This document shows positions 39,101-51,549 of a stretch of 64,000 nucleotides of DNA, one piece after another. The DNA lies in assembly GCA_013400975.1 (NCBI GenBank), contig WBMZ01011727.1, positions 248,001 to 312,000 on the forward strand. Reading direction: 5' to 3'. Below the pieces are notes generated by a model. The model searched no databases, was not told where the DNA came from, and saw nothing but the letters and a program-made list of their open reading frames with translations. This DNA is from Atrichornis clamosus (lineage: Eukaryota; Chordata; Aves; Passeriformes; Menuridae). Each line of letters starts with the position of its first letter. Positions within the stretch are counted from its first letter, which is position 1. The translations under genes and the position numbers were made by a program.

Positions 39101-39693
39101 ATTTCATTGCTCATGGAACTAATATGCTTTGTACTGGGAATTAAGATGCTAAGTGACTCTGGAGACTTCCAGCAGCTCCCAGCTGTACCTGGGTGTTGTG
39201 CTGGCCAGGAATGTTTGAGTGATTCCTTGCAGTACCGTATCCTATTCTGGGAATTCTTGGCACCACTATTAATTGCTGTTCTCACATCTCCTTCACCTGT
39301 GCCACTCAAATCACAGAGAGCCATTGAAAACCCACAGATCCTTCAGAAGAAACTCCCAATGATGCGTAATGGAAGCTTAAAAATGTCACATTGTTCTTAT
39401 TAGTGTTTTTCTTGATATTCAAGAAAAGAAGGTAGTTTAAAGAAATTAATCAAATATAATAAATGGGATATTTGGGATAAGACACAACTATTTAACACAA
39501 ATTGATATTTACAATTACTAGGGATGAAAATTTGATAGGATATGTGGGCTGAAAGAAAAGTTTATATAACAAAAAATTAAAATGATGGCACCAGGGGAAA
39601 ATATGTAACTTACATAACACAAAAACTACTATAGGAAGCAAAAAATTGTATCTGTAAAGCCTGCAATACAACAGTCTCTACAAACATACATAC
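30188..39693 (-). other. PLCZ1: PLCZ1 intron (9.5 kb, the largest)
   Basis: A GT..AG intron splitting the Y domain. One CR1 tail is recognised at 34080-34265. Open frames such as 31145-31405 (+), 32656-32925 (+), 32672-32986 (-) and 34284-34577 (-) lack family resemblance, splice context and initiation context. I see nothing else I can name. Confidence 0.75.
34080..34265 (+). mobile_element. CR1 LINE 3'-end fragment
   Basis: The text 'gtagtgacaggacaagaggaaatggcttcacactgacaggg', 'tagattagatattaggaaaaaaattctttgctctgagggtgg' and 'aggctgtccagagaaactgtggatgcccagtccctggaagtgctcaagaccaggttggatgg' is the sense form of a CR1 3' tail. The extreme 3' end is cut off after 'gagctctgac'. Confidence 0.92.
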
Positions 39694-39810
39694 CCATTTG
39701 ACACCCCACGTTCCAGAACTCTTGAGGGTTGTAATTTGAAGAGGACATTCTTGTTCCTTTGGGGTAGATTCTTGTAATAAATCTTCTAGTATGTGAAATA
39801 AACTCTTTAG
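39694..39810 (-). CDS. PLCZ1: PLCZ1 exon, Y domain
   Basis: The exon covers residues 373-411: [19 protein letters not shown] then [17 protein letters not shown]. It belongs to the catalytic Y half. R386 and Y388 in TRIYP correspond to the substrate-phosphate-binding Arg and ring-stacking Tyr known from PLC delta 1 (Arg549 and Tyr551). SSNYNPQ.FWN.GCQM is another family signature. The acceptor is ctgtttatcag, the donor ATGG|GTATGT. One G enters from the previous exon and one leaves. Confidence 0.95.
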
Positions 39811-41432
39811 CTGATAAACAGAATGATAATAGCTTGGTAAGAAAAGCTTTATTATTAAAGAGCTCCTATTTGAATAAATAAGAAAAACACAATAATCTGA
39901 TCCAGCAATATATTTTTACAACGTTATACCAATGTATTCCATTTCTACATTAATATATGGACCACTCTGAGATATGCCTAATATCCTAGTCTAAAACCTT
40001 CATATTTTGTGTATATTTGAATCTGATAGTATTTATTTATATAGTGCAGACTTTTGTTAAATGCTCATAAACCAAAAGTCATTCCTTCACCAAAATATTC
40101 TGTTTCTTCCTCACTTCGTAAAGTAAACATCTGATTTTTACACTAAAGCCCACTGTGTTCTCATGGGAAACTAAGACACAAAACAGGAAACTGCTCAAAA
40201 AGCCCCCTCATTCTATAAAAGCTCAAAATGGAAAAAAAATCATCCCGGGATGATCTTGGCTAGTTTGCTGTTTTGAGGTTTAAATAAAATCTCTGAATAA
40301 TATTAAGACCAGGGAAGAGCATATTTTTAAAAGCCTCTTAAATGGTTCCTTTATAAGCCTCAGAAGATGTCAGCAATTCAAGTATTCTGGTTTTTCTTCT
40401 GCTGGCAGTGTCCCTCCCTCCTCACGTGTAGGCACAAACTGCACAGATGTGAGAATTTCGGATGACTTCTATCCACACTACTCCTTTTTAGTAATTAAAC
40501 AAAAATCTTTACATTTCCAGGGTCATCTCTGCGATCTTTCCCATCCTCCTCCCGTCCCATTTTTTAGTGTGGTGGGGTTTTGTTTGTTTGTTTGTTTTTG
40601 GTTTGGTTTGTTGTTTATTTTAGGGATGGGGGAAATAGGACAACTTTTATGTTCCCTAGATTGCTAGAGGAACCAGAGAGGACTGTCTGTGGATGGCTGG
40701 CAAGACCCTACTTGTTTAGATGCCGTTCAGCATCACTGACCTGACCAAGCACTGAATCACCTCCCCAGAGCGGTGGGTGGCAGCTGGGCTGGCCCCGACC
40801 GAACGGGAGATTTTACAACTTCATTGTCATTGTCATGGGCCGTGATCTCTGTCCTTAACACTCCCTCGGGGCTCCTGGCAGGCAGCTGGACACAAAACAT
40901 CTGCACTGCTCTGGCTGCACCAAACGGAGATGCTCCAAGACAGAGTTTTGAATCATCCAACCTGGCTGGTGAGAAAGGTCTGGTCCAGGGGAGCAAACAG
41001 CCTGCTCTGGGGTTTATCCATCCCATCAGTGAGAACTCTCTGTTCTGCGGTGCTCACCAAAGCCAGGGCACCGCAGGGCCAGCTCCACTGAACACTCAGA
41101 CCAAGGTGGTATTGAATTTATTCCACATGTTTTCAAGTATTGCCTGTAACTTCTAAATTAATTGATGCAGAAAACAATGAATCGAAAGGCAGTCATCTGT
41201 TTTGCAGACTGTGTTAATATTTTTTCTTATAAAAATACCTGAAATTAAAGTTGAATTTCAACCAACTGAAATATAAAAATGCAAGGCAAAGGGCATTTCT
41301 AAAACAGTATTATGCAAACAACCAAATAAAATCAGACAGCATATGCTTCATAAAATTTTAACCCTTCCAGTGCCTAAGTAGTGAACCATAGCAACAATGT
41401 AACTTTTAACTGATTAACTCAAAAGAAATTAC
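39811..41432 (-). other. PLCZ1: PLCZ1 intron (1.6 kb)
   Basis: A GT..AG intron. It holds a (TTTG)n-like stretch at 40575-40610 and a locally GC-richer patch at about 40760-41060 in which 127 codons (40773-41156, +) happen to be open. That frame has no recognisable content. Confidence 0.75.
40575..40610. repeat. (GTTT)n simple repeat
   Basis: Tandem 'tgtttgtttgtttgttttt' with degenerate 'ggtttggtttgttg' units following. Confidence 0.8.
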
Positions 41433-41586
41433 CTGAATTTTTTACAAGTTTTCGTGCTAGAGACTCTCCAATCGAATTATTTTCAAAGCACTTCTGATTG
41501 TGTAGGGAATGCTCAAAGCTTACAAACTTCTGAGACTTGGTGTAAATCACAAGGTCTGACAAAGCGATGGCAATTTTTGCCTTCAC
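41433..41586 (-). CDS. PLCZ1: PLCZ1 exon, start of Y domain
   Basis: The exon covers residues 322-372. It starts [20 protein letters not shown] and ends [15 protein letters not shown]. The [12 protein letters not shown] motif opens the catalytic Y half in PLC zeta, and NSIGE..ARKL follows as in relatives. The acceptor is atgattattag (weak pyrimidine tract), the donor TTCAG|GTAATT. The first four residues extend the basic stretch that ends the X-Y linker. Phase 0 in, one base out. Confidence 0.94.
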
Positions 41587-43742
41587 CTAATAATCATCAG
41601 ATGAATAATGGAATTAAAATGTCACAATAATACATATTTCATTATTATTAGTATTAATAATTCAGAGAAACAATAATTTTGGATGCATAAAGCATGAGAA
41701 AATATGTCACAACCGATGATATGATCTTTAATAGTCAGATTTGATCCAATAAGAAAAAAAATCAAGGTTATTTTGTCCATGTTTATCACAAAAATTGTAG
41801 GGTGAATGGAAAGATGCTATCAGTACTTCCTAGCACAGTGTTCTTTCAGATAGCTTTATAATTTTCCTGCTTCTAAGACTGTTTTGTAAACAACATAATT
41901 TTTCATGGCTTTTAACATTACTCAGTTAAAATATACCTCCAACTTTCTGTTCTTAAATACATAAAGTTCTAGAAAAGATCAACAGCATAAACTCAACTAC
42001 AAAATGCAGAATAAAAGGAGAATGTTAAACTGTGCCAAGCAAATTTGTCATAAGGACGTTCCTCTAAGCATTGCTCCTTTTCTTCCTGACTAAGGTGGAA
42101 AGTTCTCTCACAAAAATCTTGATTTAGTCTCGCTCCACTACCAAAACAGGCAAAAGCAAAGTGACTGAAATTTTACCAGGGTCTTCTCTCTTACAGTGAG
42201 GCTCTACGTGACCACTTCACTTTCCTCAGCGTAACTTGTGAGTTAATCAGAGGCAGTAGCCAGCAGAGAGCTGATGATGCTAATCATGTTTACATTCCAT
42301 TAAAGCTTTTTAAGGCAAATTCTCCTCTGACAAAATAACAGAGATTGCCTGCTCGTGGCTCTTAAACTATGCAAAGTTCAAGGGCATTAATTATTCGGGG
42401 GTTGTGTCCCATGAGGAGCAACAGGAGCCTACTGCCACAGAAATCCTGAAAAATGCAACTCTGGGTGTGGCAGGCAATGACAAAGGCAAAGCCAAGAGCA
42501 TCACTGGGGTATCTTGGCCGTGGATTCAAACGCTCTCCCACCCTCCCATAAAGCAGCAGAGTGGGACATCAGGATAAATTCTTCAACAGGGTGGGACACT
42601 GGAAACCGTTTTCTGCCTGCGAAACATGACCAGATACCTTTTGTTGCTGCTGTTGATCAAGAGTATGTGGAATGTATTCTAGATTGTAACATTATCTTGC
42701 AAATATATTGGAACCTATTATCTGGAAAGCTGACCTTTCCTGTTCTAAGACGACTCCATCCTTCCACAAAATGTTTCTCTACAGTCTCTCTATGGCAGAT
42801 GGAACGAGAAAGAAGCAAAGATCCTGACAATCAAATGATTTAAAGAGACGCTGCCTCTCAGCAGGAGCACTGAGCTCTGAGGGGCACTGCCAGTTTACCC
42901 ACATTCAGGCAATCAGAGCATGGCGTGCAGCAGTGACTGGATACAGGGTGCTGCCTGATTTCTTAAAAGACTTGAACAAACCACCTTGAACGCTGATGAA
43001 GCAACAGGTTGTCCATGGTAGAGAATCATACTTGGTTGAAAAAATGAGTAAGTGCAATTTGACTTTCAAAAAGGAGATTGCATCCAATTTTTATACTCTC
43101 TCTCAGAAAGTGATGCTAATGTTAAATCTCTGCCTGATAAGTATAAAAACACTGCTTCTATTCGAGGTGCTGAAAAATGTTTCAGCACAACCAGAAATGT
43201 GTATGCAATTTCATGCAAAAATCCAGAACAGAAGAAAATAGGGGAATAGGAAGTCTTAGAAATTTTCAAGATAGACTGGTGAACTTGAGGAAGAAATAGT
43301 AAACTCTGTCTGTTGTCACCAGGAACTGCTCTAAGTGTTCTCCATGCATAGTTCCAGGAGGACCATGGGACCCACATAACACTTGGGCAACTTCATGTTA
43401 CATCTGTTGTGGTACTGAGCCCCCAGGACAAGCACAAGGCTTGAAGGAGGAAAACGCAGTTGAAGTTCAAGATGGGAGCAAAGGGAGGGGTTGCTTTTTA
43501 CTTGGATACTAACATGTGGTCCGGTCTGGCTTTTCTTGTAAGAACAGGAAAACTTTGAAACCTTGAGTTAAAACATGGAATTTCCAAATGCACTGCTCTG
43601 AGAAATTTTAACGTTTACCTTTTAAAATTAGTGTCTATTTTAAATAATACATTTTTTCTCGTTTGGTTTTTTTTTTTTTTTAAGGGGGAACAAAAAAAGC
43701 TGGCATACATCTACGTGTTCTATATATTGAGGCAAAAGCTAC
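41587..43742 (-). other. PLCZ1: PLCZ1 intron (2.2 kb)
   Basis: A GT..AG intron between the linker exon and the Y domain. It contains a poly(T)/poly(A) run at 43667-43681 just inside the 5' splice site of the - strand transcript. Open frames at 42514-42843 (+), 42996-43241 (+) and 43066-43377 (-) are unrecognised and judged non-coding. Confidence 0.75.
43667..43681. repeat. Poly(T) run (A-run in the PLCZ1 transcript)
   Basis: Fifteen T on the + strand. In the PLCZ1 transcript this is an A-run about 60 bases downstream of the linker-exon donor. Confidence 0.85.
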
Positions 43743-43967
43743 CTTTGGCTTTTTGGGAGGCTGGGAGGAATATCTGCGTTCTCCCTTTCTCTTGGCGGGG
43801 CTCTTGGATCGCTGCAGGGGCAGTGTGTCGTCTGTGTCGTAGTCATCAGACAGATCAGAGTCAGACACCTCCCCTGTCTCACCACGAATGTTCTGCTCCT
43901 TCCTGACCATGCCTTCCTCAATCGTTCCAGCTTTTTTATTTTTGACCAGAACTTTGAATTTTAATGC
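43743..43967 (-). CDS. PLCZ1: PLCZ1 exon, end of X domain and X-Y linker
   Basis: The exon covers residues 247-321. The first residues ALKFKVLVKNKK end the catalytic X half; K255 and K257 sit where PLC delta 1 has its phosphate-binding lysines (438 and 440). The rest is the X-Y linker. Residues 281-293 form an acidic Ser/Asp run (SDSDLSDDYDTDD). Residues 299-321 are strongly basic (RSKSPAKRKGERR, then PPKKPK), and the basic run continues into the next exon. In mammalian PLC zeta the basic linker helps bind PIP2. This bird linker appears longer than the human one and carries an added acidic patch. The acceptor is cttttctacag; the donor AAAG|GTAGCT is non-consensus at +5. Confidence 0.93.
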
Positions 43968-46900
43968 CTGTAGAAAAGAGGTTAAACAGTAGTAACTAGA
44001 ATGATGTAGGTTTTCATCTTTTGGTGTTATTTGAATATATTTATTAACCCGTGTTCAAAGTTTTTTATAAAGTATAATGAAGCCACCTAAGAAATTGAAA
44101 TAAAGATGGAGATGAGTGAGGCAGAAGCCAAAAAAGCAAGCCAAACAGAATCTGGGGATCAGAGTACGCAACAGAATGAGACTATCTAACTCCATGAAAG
44201 GAAAAAAGGCTCTCCACTACAGATACACCGATGCTGAAACTGTGAAAACATAAAAATAGGAAGTTAAGTCAGCATCAGGTGATGACCAGGCAAGACATAG
44301 AAGGTATGTCTTTTTACTATGCATAAATTAATTTCTATTTATATACTTATAAATATGTATCTGATTTCCATTTGGAATTTTTTCAGCCAGCATTTATGTT
44401 GCAGAAAATTTGTCACTCTATTTGATTAGTGCTTTTGTGCATATCTGTCTCATGTGCCAAATTAAAACTTTTGTTGTCGTGCTATTTTACAGTGGATCTT
44501 TATGCTGACCTTACTTGGCCAGGAAAATAAGAGAGTTTGGTGATTTTGCCTAAGCAGTTTCTCTATTTTTAAATGGAAATGTTTCAACTCCAATAATATA
44601 TAATATAGGGGGGAAAAAATAATGAAATTATATCAGTTGTAATAACATGTATTTCATCTATGTACCCAAATCCTATGAGTATATATTTCACTGAGATTTA
44701 TGAAATAATATTCATAGCAAAGCAGATATTATGTAGCAGACCTTCAACTCTACAGGAACTGCTACCAACAGGACTTACTATCGCTCTTGAATAAGGTGAT
44801 CCACAAAAATATTCCTTAAATTCTGTATGCACTAGTGAAAAAGAAGATTACACTACTGGGAAGGTCGCAGAAACAGGGAAGAAATTATTTCACAATAAAT
44901 GAAAGGTAACTGAAATACTGTATTTTAAGGTATCCATTAAGTAAACATGAAAAGTATGGAGGAGAGAAAGATATAAACCCAAAGTTTTATAATGGAAATG
45001 AGAGCCATGGGCAGGGAAAGAGACATTCCATTTATTTACATTGCAATCTCCATTGCTCATAATCCCCTTATCGCTCCAGATCTTGTGCTGGGAGTGTGCC
45101 AGTGGAATGGGATATCCTATGCCCGGTATCCATCAATGCCATGCCACTGGAATGTTTGAGTAGTCTGTCTGCACTGGTGACTCAGAACGAGGATGCCCTT
45201 TAACATTTCCCTCGTTTTTTATTAATGCACTCTTTTTTTTTTCCTGGGATATTTTTAGGAGAGTTTTAATATGATTAATACTACTCATTTTTAGAGTTCT
45301 GAATTTTTCTTTGCCTGTTCATATTTCCCAATATTTAAAAGCAATTCTATCCACTTTTGCTCTTGTGTTTTTATGGTTGTTCATAGGAAGATTTAATTCT
45401 ACAAATAAAATTTTTAAAAAGAGCTGGTGTACAAGGAAGGAAAACTTTCTATGGCTACATTACCGTCTCCTGTATGCAAACTTGCTGTAACAAAAAAAAG
45501 ACCTCATTTTTTGTGTGTGATGATATAAAAATGGGTCATGAGGTTTTAAGTCAGTTTCTAAAATTCTGTTTATGAGCTGTTAGCAAAAATGTAAATACCC
45601 AGAGGTAGGAAAGGTTCTTTAAGAATTTGTTTTGTTTTGTTTTCTACAAAGATAACATTTTTAAATCACAGGTCTCCTTTCAAAAACAGTTACAGAAAAT
45701 GCTCTAGCAATATGAATTCTCCAATTTTTTGGCCAGAAGCAAAATCCAATAATAGTTACCCCAAGTCATCAAAAGTGAACCAGGGACTGAAAAAAAGGCA
45801 CACCAAGGATTTTACATCTGAATTTCAAATGTATCTTCAAAACAAACTTATAACAAATATATGGCTACAAAATCAGTGACCATGTGAAATTTGAGTTCTT
45901 TAATTGGTAATCAGCACTTCTAAACACATGGCACCTTTTTCTCTAAATGTCCAAATCTTCTAAGAGAGCTGAAAAGGCTTTTAATGAGCTGAAAGTCTGA
46001 ACATTTACTAGAACTTCTCCTTTCTAGTTTTAATATGAAAGGCAAAATATGTTAAAAATACATTTGCTATGTACTTCTATATAAACTGTAAGCATATTTA
46101 AAAATTTAAATATGTAAAACATAATAGATCTTGCCTAGAGCATAGTGGGACTTCAAGGCTGGCATAAGCAAAAGCCTAGAAGTACAATCAACTGAAACAA
46201 ATATTTACATAATTAAATGAACAAAACTTTTTTCTTGTACATTCTGGTTAATGTGATGCACAACACAAATCAGCTGAAGTAATGCTGAGACTCCACGACA
46301 AAATCAGAAGTACTTTGGATCAGACAAACCCACCTACCGACCACGGCAATTAATGTCGCAATTCAGTCCTCAGCAATGTAGAGAATAAGCCCTGGATTTG
46401 AGTCAAAGCAAGAAAAAAATAACAGCGACTCCTGTTTAAATTTAGTGTGTTGTTCTCTCTTCTCCTCTCCTGACCAGCTATAGGTGCTTAGTTAGAGGAA
46501 TATCAAATCCTGAAAATCTTGCTAGGTAACAAGGTTAAAATCAATTTTAAGTTTTACATAATTTTCTATTTCAAGAATCATATTGCTGTCTTAAATACTG
46601 GTACAGGGTGAAGATGCAGCACCTCCTGTGAAGTCTAACACAGGGAAAGGTTTTGAGAAAATGACAACATTTGTTAAGCACAACTGTTAGAAAAACCCCA
46701 CCAACACCATCTTTCTTTAACAATTCAAGAGAATCACATTTAGTAAAGTGTGAATGGATGTCTTTGTGGCAGCCTTATAAATAACAGTTATTGAGATACT
46801 TTAAATCAATACTACCAGCAGTCTGAGCTGTTAGACAGATATTAATTATATCAGGAGCACCATTTCAGCTGTCTCATAACAAGTTTTCATACAACACATT

Positions 46901-49900
46901 TACTCATGAGAAGCCCCCTACACTGAAAATTCCAGTTTTGTATTGTGCTCTGCAGTAGGCTTCAGATAAGCCTGGTCCAAAGTTAAACAGAGATGACATT
47001 CTACCTAGGCAACCAAATCTTTGGTGGATGGATTGGAAAGAAATCCAAAGGATGATTACAGAGAAAGATGGTTACAGGTTGGCCAGGATATTAAGTGTGC
47101 TCAGAGTCCTTATGCACAAATTCCTTACTACAGTTCAATGTTCCAAGAAGAAACCTTGCCAAAAGAAGGATCTGATTTTTATACACCAAATTAACCAATG
47201 AGGCAAGAACTACGTGGGCAATGATATAAAATATGGCAATGTTTTGGTTTTAATTTCTTTCTGGAGTTGCTTTACAGTATGGGGAAATTATTAACAAAAG
47301 GTAAGTGACTGTCACATGTTTAATATATTTCTGGGAAAACCCTATTCCCTCAAAAAGATTGTAGAGTGCAATGCCCAGAAATAGAAATCAGATGGGTCTT
47401 CTATAAGTTCACACTAGAACCTAGAGAATCCAGAAATTTTGTGATAAACAATACTGATTTTTACTTTTGAGGTCATCACCAAGACATTCTACACTCTCAT
47501 ATCTTCTTATTTTTGTAAAGAATAGATGCCATAAAAAGGGAAAACAGTGAATTAGAAATGTTTTGACTTGCTAAGAAGCAAAGATATTTCTTATGGAAAG
47601 ACTTGGTCAAGATATTTGCATATGTGAGTTGTAGGCCAAAATAAATAGGAATGAATCTCATCACTGAAGCAACAGCATTAGATATGCTAAAGCAGCCTCG
47701 ATCTTGAATTTCTCCATGAAAATCTTCATGCCCTAGTTTTTCACCAACAAGGAAATAAGACTATAAGTCCCTCTAAAGTTATGGGAGAGGTAAATATGGA
47801 GAGGGTCAGAGTGAAAATTGAATCATATAGCCACAGGTAAATCAGACCATTGCCATCTTGCGAGATGTTACAGATGGTCAGTAAGAATTGATTTGTCACA
47901 GATTATGGACAGCCAGGTACGACCAAGTCTTGAAAGTTTCTCCATGTAACAGGGCTTCAGAGAGAAATGAAGAAAGTACTGTAGCAATAGGAATCTCTTA
48001 GACATACTCTCAAATATTATACCCAGCTGTTGAAGGCTGTGGTACTTGGTTCACCAAGACTGGGGCATTCTTGGAAAACTGACTGTCATGGGAAAACAGT
48101 CACTGGGTAGAAAAAGCTCCTTTGCAAACTGAGTAGACAGAGGTGAAGAAGGAGTCCTGGCTATGGGGTTAGTTGGTTTCCCCCTAATAGCAGGATTTTA
48201 AATGATCATGGCCAGAAATGCTTCTGAACCACCACAACATAGTAATTGATCTTGCAGCTGTGTGGTAAACATTAAAGACAACTTGTAAAATCACAGGAGT
48301 ATCCACTTCACTTTCAGTTAATAATGCATCAATACCTCATTCCAATTTTGTGACAGGAAACCTGCAAATAATAAAAAATTCCTAGGTAGCTGATACATAA
48401 ACCCTGTCAGCAGTGTAAGGCAGTTTGATGCACTACAGTGCAAAATAATTGAGGGGCAAACCTTAATCAAAAGCATCAATGTGTTTACATTCTTCTCTGT
48501 GGGTTACATTGAAGGCTTACTTTTTTCTTTCAGTATCTGTCAAATTTCTTAGGGAGGAAGGACACAGCAGGGTAAGGAAAACCTTCTCTCTTCAAGCACC
48601 CTAATATTCTCTAAGTTTATCTATAAGTTGCTGCATAAGACACCACATTCCATCACTTGATATCAGCATATCACCAGGAGTGCTGGTGCAACCAGCAGGG
48701 ATGCCTGATGCCAGTCAGTGATGCCAAATCTGATTTAATGTGGAAACTGACAGGACCTGATATTCCAGTGAATGTTAGAGGAAGTTCATGAAGTCTCTTC
48801 AGAGCACCAGCGTGGCCAAGACTGTGAGGAGAGAATCATAGCAGATTTGTTACTTTGGGTGGCAAAATATCTGCTTGGGGAGGAGGTAGAAGAGTTTGGT
48901 GAAGCTTAAGGACGGCCTCAATGTCTCATGGGATAAGGGGTGTGTGCAAGAAAGAAACAGAGCAAAAGTCTTCTCTTTCTTTTCTCCAGAGGAAGAATTG
49001 TGTGTTGGGATGCTACAGAATACAGCAATATTGCAGGGAATCAACAATCCAGATATAGGACTTGTGAATATATGACTGAGGGTAGAGAATTAAAAACCCT
49101 CTTTTCCTGAAATTTTCTGGGGTTTGTTTTTCCGGACAAGCAAGTGTCAGGAAAAAGTAGAGAGAGAAAGCATTCGGTGAGCATCCAATCTTCTTTTCTG
49201 GACCTCCTTGTGGTTTTCACTGAGCCTCACAATGGTGGAAGACATCATTGCATGAGCTGTGCTCCAAGGAAGCACCTGAGAATGGGTTTGCTCTGCATTT
49301 TAACCTCCTTCCAGACACGCACAACCACCTCAGCTGACAAAGGCATAGCTCAAAACCTACTTAAAAAAGGAAGTAGAAGATTGACCGTACAACAGAGGAG
49401 AAAATAATTTCCACAGAAATCTCCAGAACTCCAAGTCCTAAAAGGAATTTGTAATTGGCAAATGTTTCTGGGAAATGTTTGGAGAAACTCTGTGGTGTCT
49501 CAATTCCAGTACACACAAGAGAACCTTTTGATTCTGACCTTGAAGAACACTGAGCTGGCTTTTCCCTATTCTTGCTAGTGCTCCATCTTGAAAAAAAAGT
49601 GGAACATTAAATTATATAGGGGACAACTCTTTTTTTCTTTTTCTTTTCTTTTTTTTTTTACACTGAGAATCCTTCTCACAAAGAGCATTTTAAAGTCATC
49701 GTTTATGGTTCTGTAACATCTCGTTTGCAAAACTTAAGTGAAGCAGGCTGAAAACTAAACTCAGCATCCGACTTACTCAAATTTACCCTGAAAATGCACG
49801 AGGTCCCAAGTTTTGAAGATGTGATGCCACTGAACTCCTTTTGAACATGGACTAAAAGTGGTTCTTCAAAAAGATTCTAGCCAAAAGCCAAGCTTATTAC

Positions 49901-51393
49901 TCAATTGAAATTCAGTCACAGCGACCTCTTTCATTGCTAAGTAAAACCCTATGGATTTTTCTCACGTGCTTGATCAGAGCAGCTAGGAGAAATGGAGATG
50001 ATCCAAATTTTTGTTCATTCTCAAGATAATAATTTGTTACATTCAGACTTTTGCAAACAGCTGAGGGCCGTTGTGTTATTCAGGTAACCCTTGCATTGTG
50101 CATAGATGTGGAATACATCTCACATTAATACATTAAAGGTTCAGGAGAAGGAATCTCACCTGACAGTACTTCCATACTTAAGACCCAGCAATGCATTTCC
50201 AGGCAAAAAAATCTCCAGAGCTGACTCACGAAAACTCTAAGCTATGGAAATATGAATTCCCTATATCACAGTAACCATATGGTAAGGGACATATGTCATG
50301 GAAAGCAATATTTTTAAGTATGTGACTCAGTGACTGCATGATTCAGATGCAGTGCACGGATTTTGTGCTTGCTACAGAGAACACATGACCCCTGCACATC
50401 TAATACACTGAATCCAGCCATGCTTGGAGAAGCTGTAAAATAAACTCTCATGTTCGATACAGTTTGTTTGGGTCTTCTTTTCTAATTTACAAAACAGTTT
50501 TTAAGGTTTCCAAATTATCTCGGATGTTGTGATTTTAAAAATTGTAATGTTACAGTCTAAAAAAAAAAAGATTGGCTGAGAAGTGTATATATTAAATATG
50601 TTTATGACAACATTGTTATGGAAATATAACAGTTTGGTATACTTTAGCACACGTTCTGGACACATTGCTTCAAAAATATTGTTCCTTGACAAATCCTTTA
50701 AAAAATTACAGCCCTTTGTGTGTTGTTTTTCCTTATGACAGTGTTTCCTCCCCACATTTTCATTTGCATTCTTTTTCAGTTAGTGTAAAAAAAAGAGATA
50801 TCAAATATAGCTATCACTGACAACAGTGACGAGCCTAAATAAGCATTTTGTATGTATGCATGTATTTGTGCTACAAGAGATCTAAAAAAAAAAAAAAAAA
50901 ATTGTCCTTGAAAGAAAAGCACAAAGACTGGAACAACGGGAATTTATTTGTTTTAGTTTGCAATAAAATCTTCAATACTCATCTAATTGCCTTTTCTGAC
51001 TTCATATCCCAAGGGTCTCAAGCCACAAGCTGAGAAACACTGTCTTAGGGAGAAACACACTGGGAAAGAGAGAAAGTCTTTGCAGAACTCGATGAAATAG
51101 TTTCACCATCATTGTTATTGACAAAAGATATAGATTCAGGTTTCCATTTCAACAACATCTTTAAATTTCAGGAATTTCCTTCAATTTAAGCAACAAAAAA
51201 TAAATTAGAGATAACAGATACAGCAATATGTGGCATCTTTCCATGTGGCTTTTTTGTGCTGTTTCTACCTGAAGTCTATTTCAGACACCAGATATTTTCC
51301 ATAAATTCAGTTTCAGAAATTAATTAAATAAATAAATAAAAGCCCCCACATTTTTTTCCACCTCTTTCATAGAGAAAAATGAAAACTTCTTAC
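43968..51393 (-). other. PLCZ1: PLCZ1 intron (7.4 kb)
   Basis: A GT..AG intron separating the X-domain exons from the linker exon. It is AT-rich, with a TTTTG stretch near 45629-45642, a T/C-rich tract at 49629-49661 and poly(A) runs near 50560 and 50884-50901. The part from about 46900 to 49450 has a different, less AT-rich texture that could be an old insertion, but I cannot name it. No coding exon is required here by the protein. Confidence 0.7.
50884..50901. repeat. Poly(A) run of 18
   Basis: A mononucleotide A run with no recognised transposon on either side. Confidence 0.85.
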
Positions 51394-51549
51394 CTCAGGA
51401 GAAGGCAGTTGAATCATATCTACTTCACCACCAATTGGTGAAGTAAGAAGTTTGTCACCTAGAATACTTTTTAAATAGTGTGCCATCACTTCCTGCTGTT
51501 TAGGACTGCAGTGGTTCTCCAAAGACAGTACAACTGGATAGGCAGATGA
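51394..51549 (-). CDS. PLCZ1: PLCZ1 exon, X domain
   Basis: The exon covers residues 195-246: [20 protein letters not shown], then [14 protein letters not shown] and [12 protein letters not shown]. It is part of the catalytic X half. E205 in LSLENHC corresponds to a calcium ligand of the PLC active site (Glu390 in PLC delta 1). The [11 protein letters not shown].. QQ..MA..L.. ILG..L word order is diagnostic of the PLC family. The acceptor is aaatatatttccag, the donor GAG|GTAAGA. Phase 0 on both sides, 52 codons. Confidence 0.96.

Noticed and set aside
40773..41156. 127-codon open frame in a GC-richer patch (possible CpG island or gene).
   Set aside because: The patch is small and only modestly CpG-rich, the peptide matches nothing, and it lies inside a PLCZ1 intron with both flanking exons accounted for.
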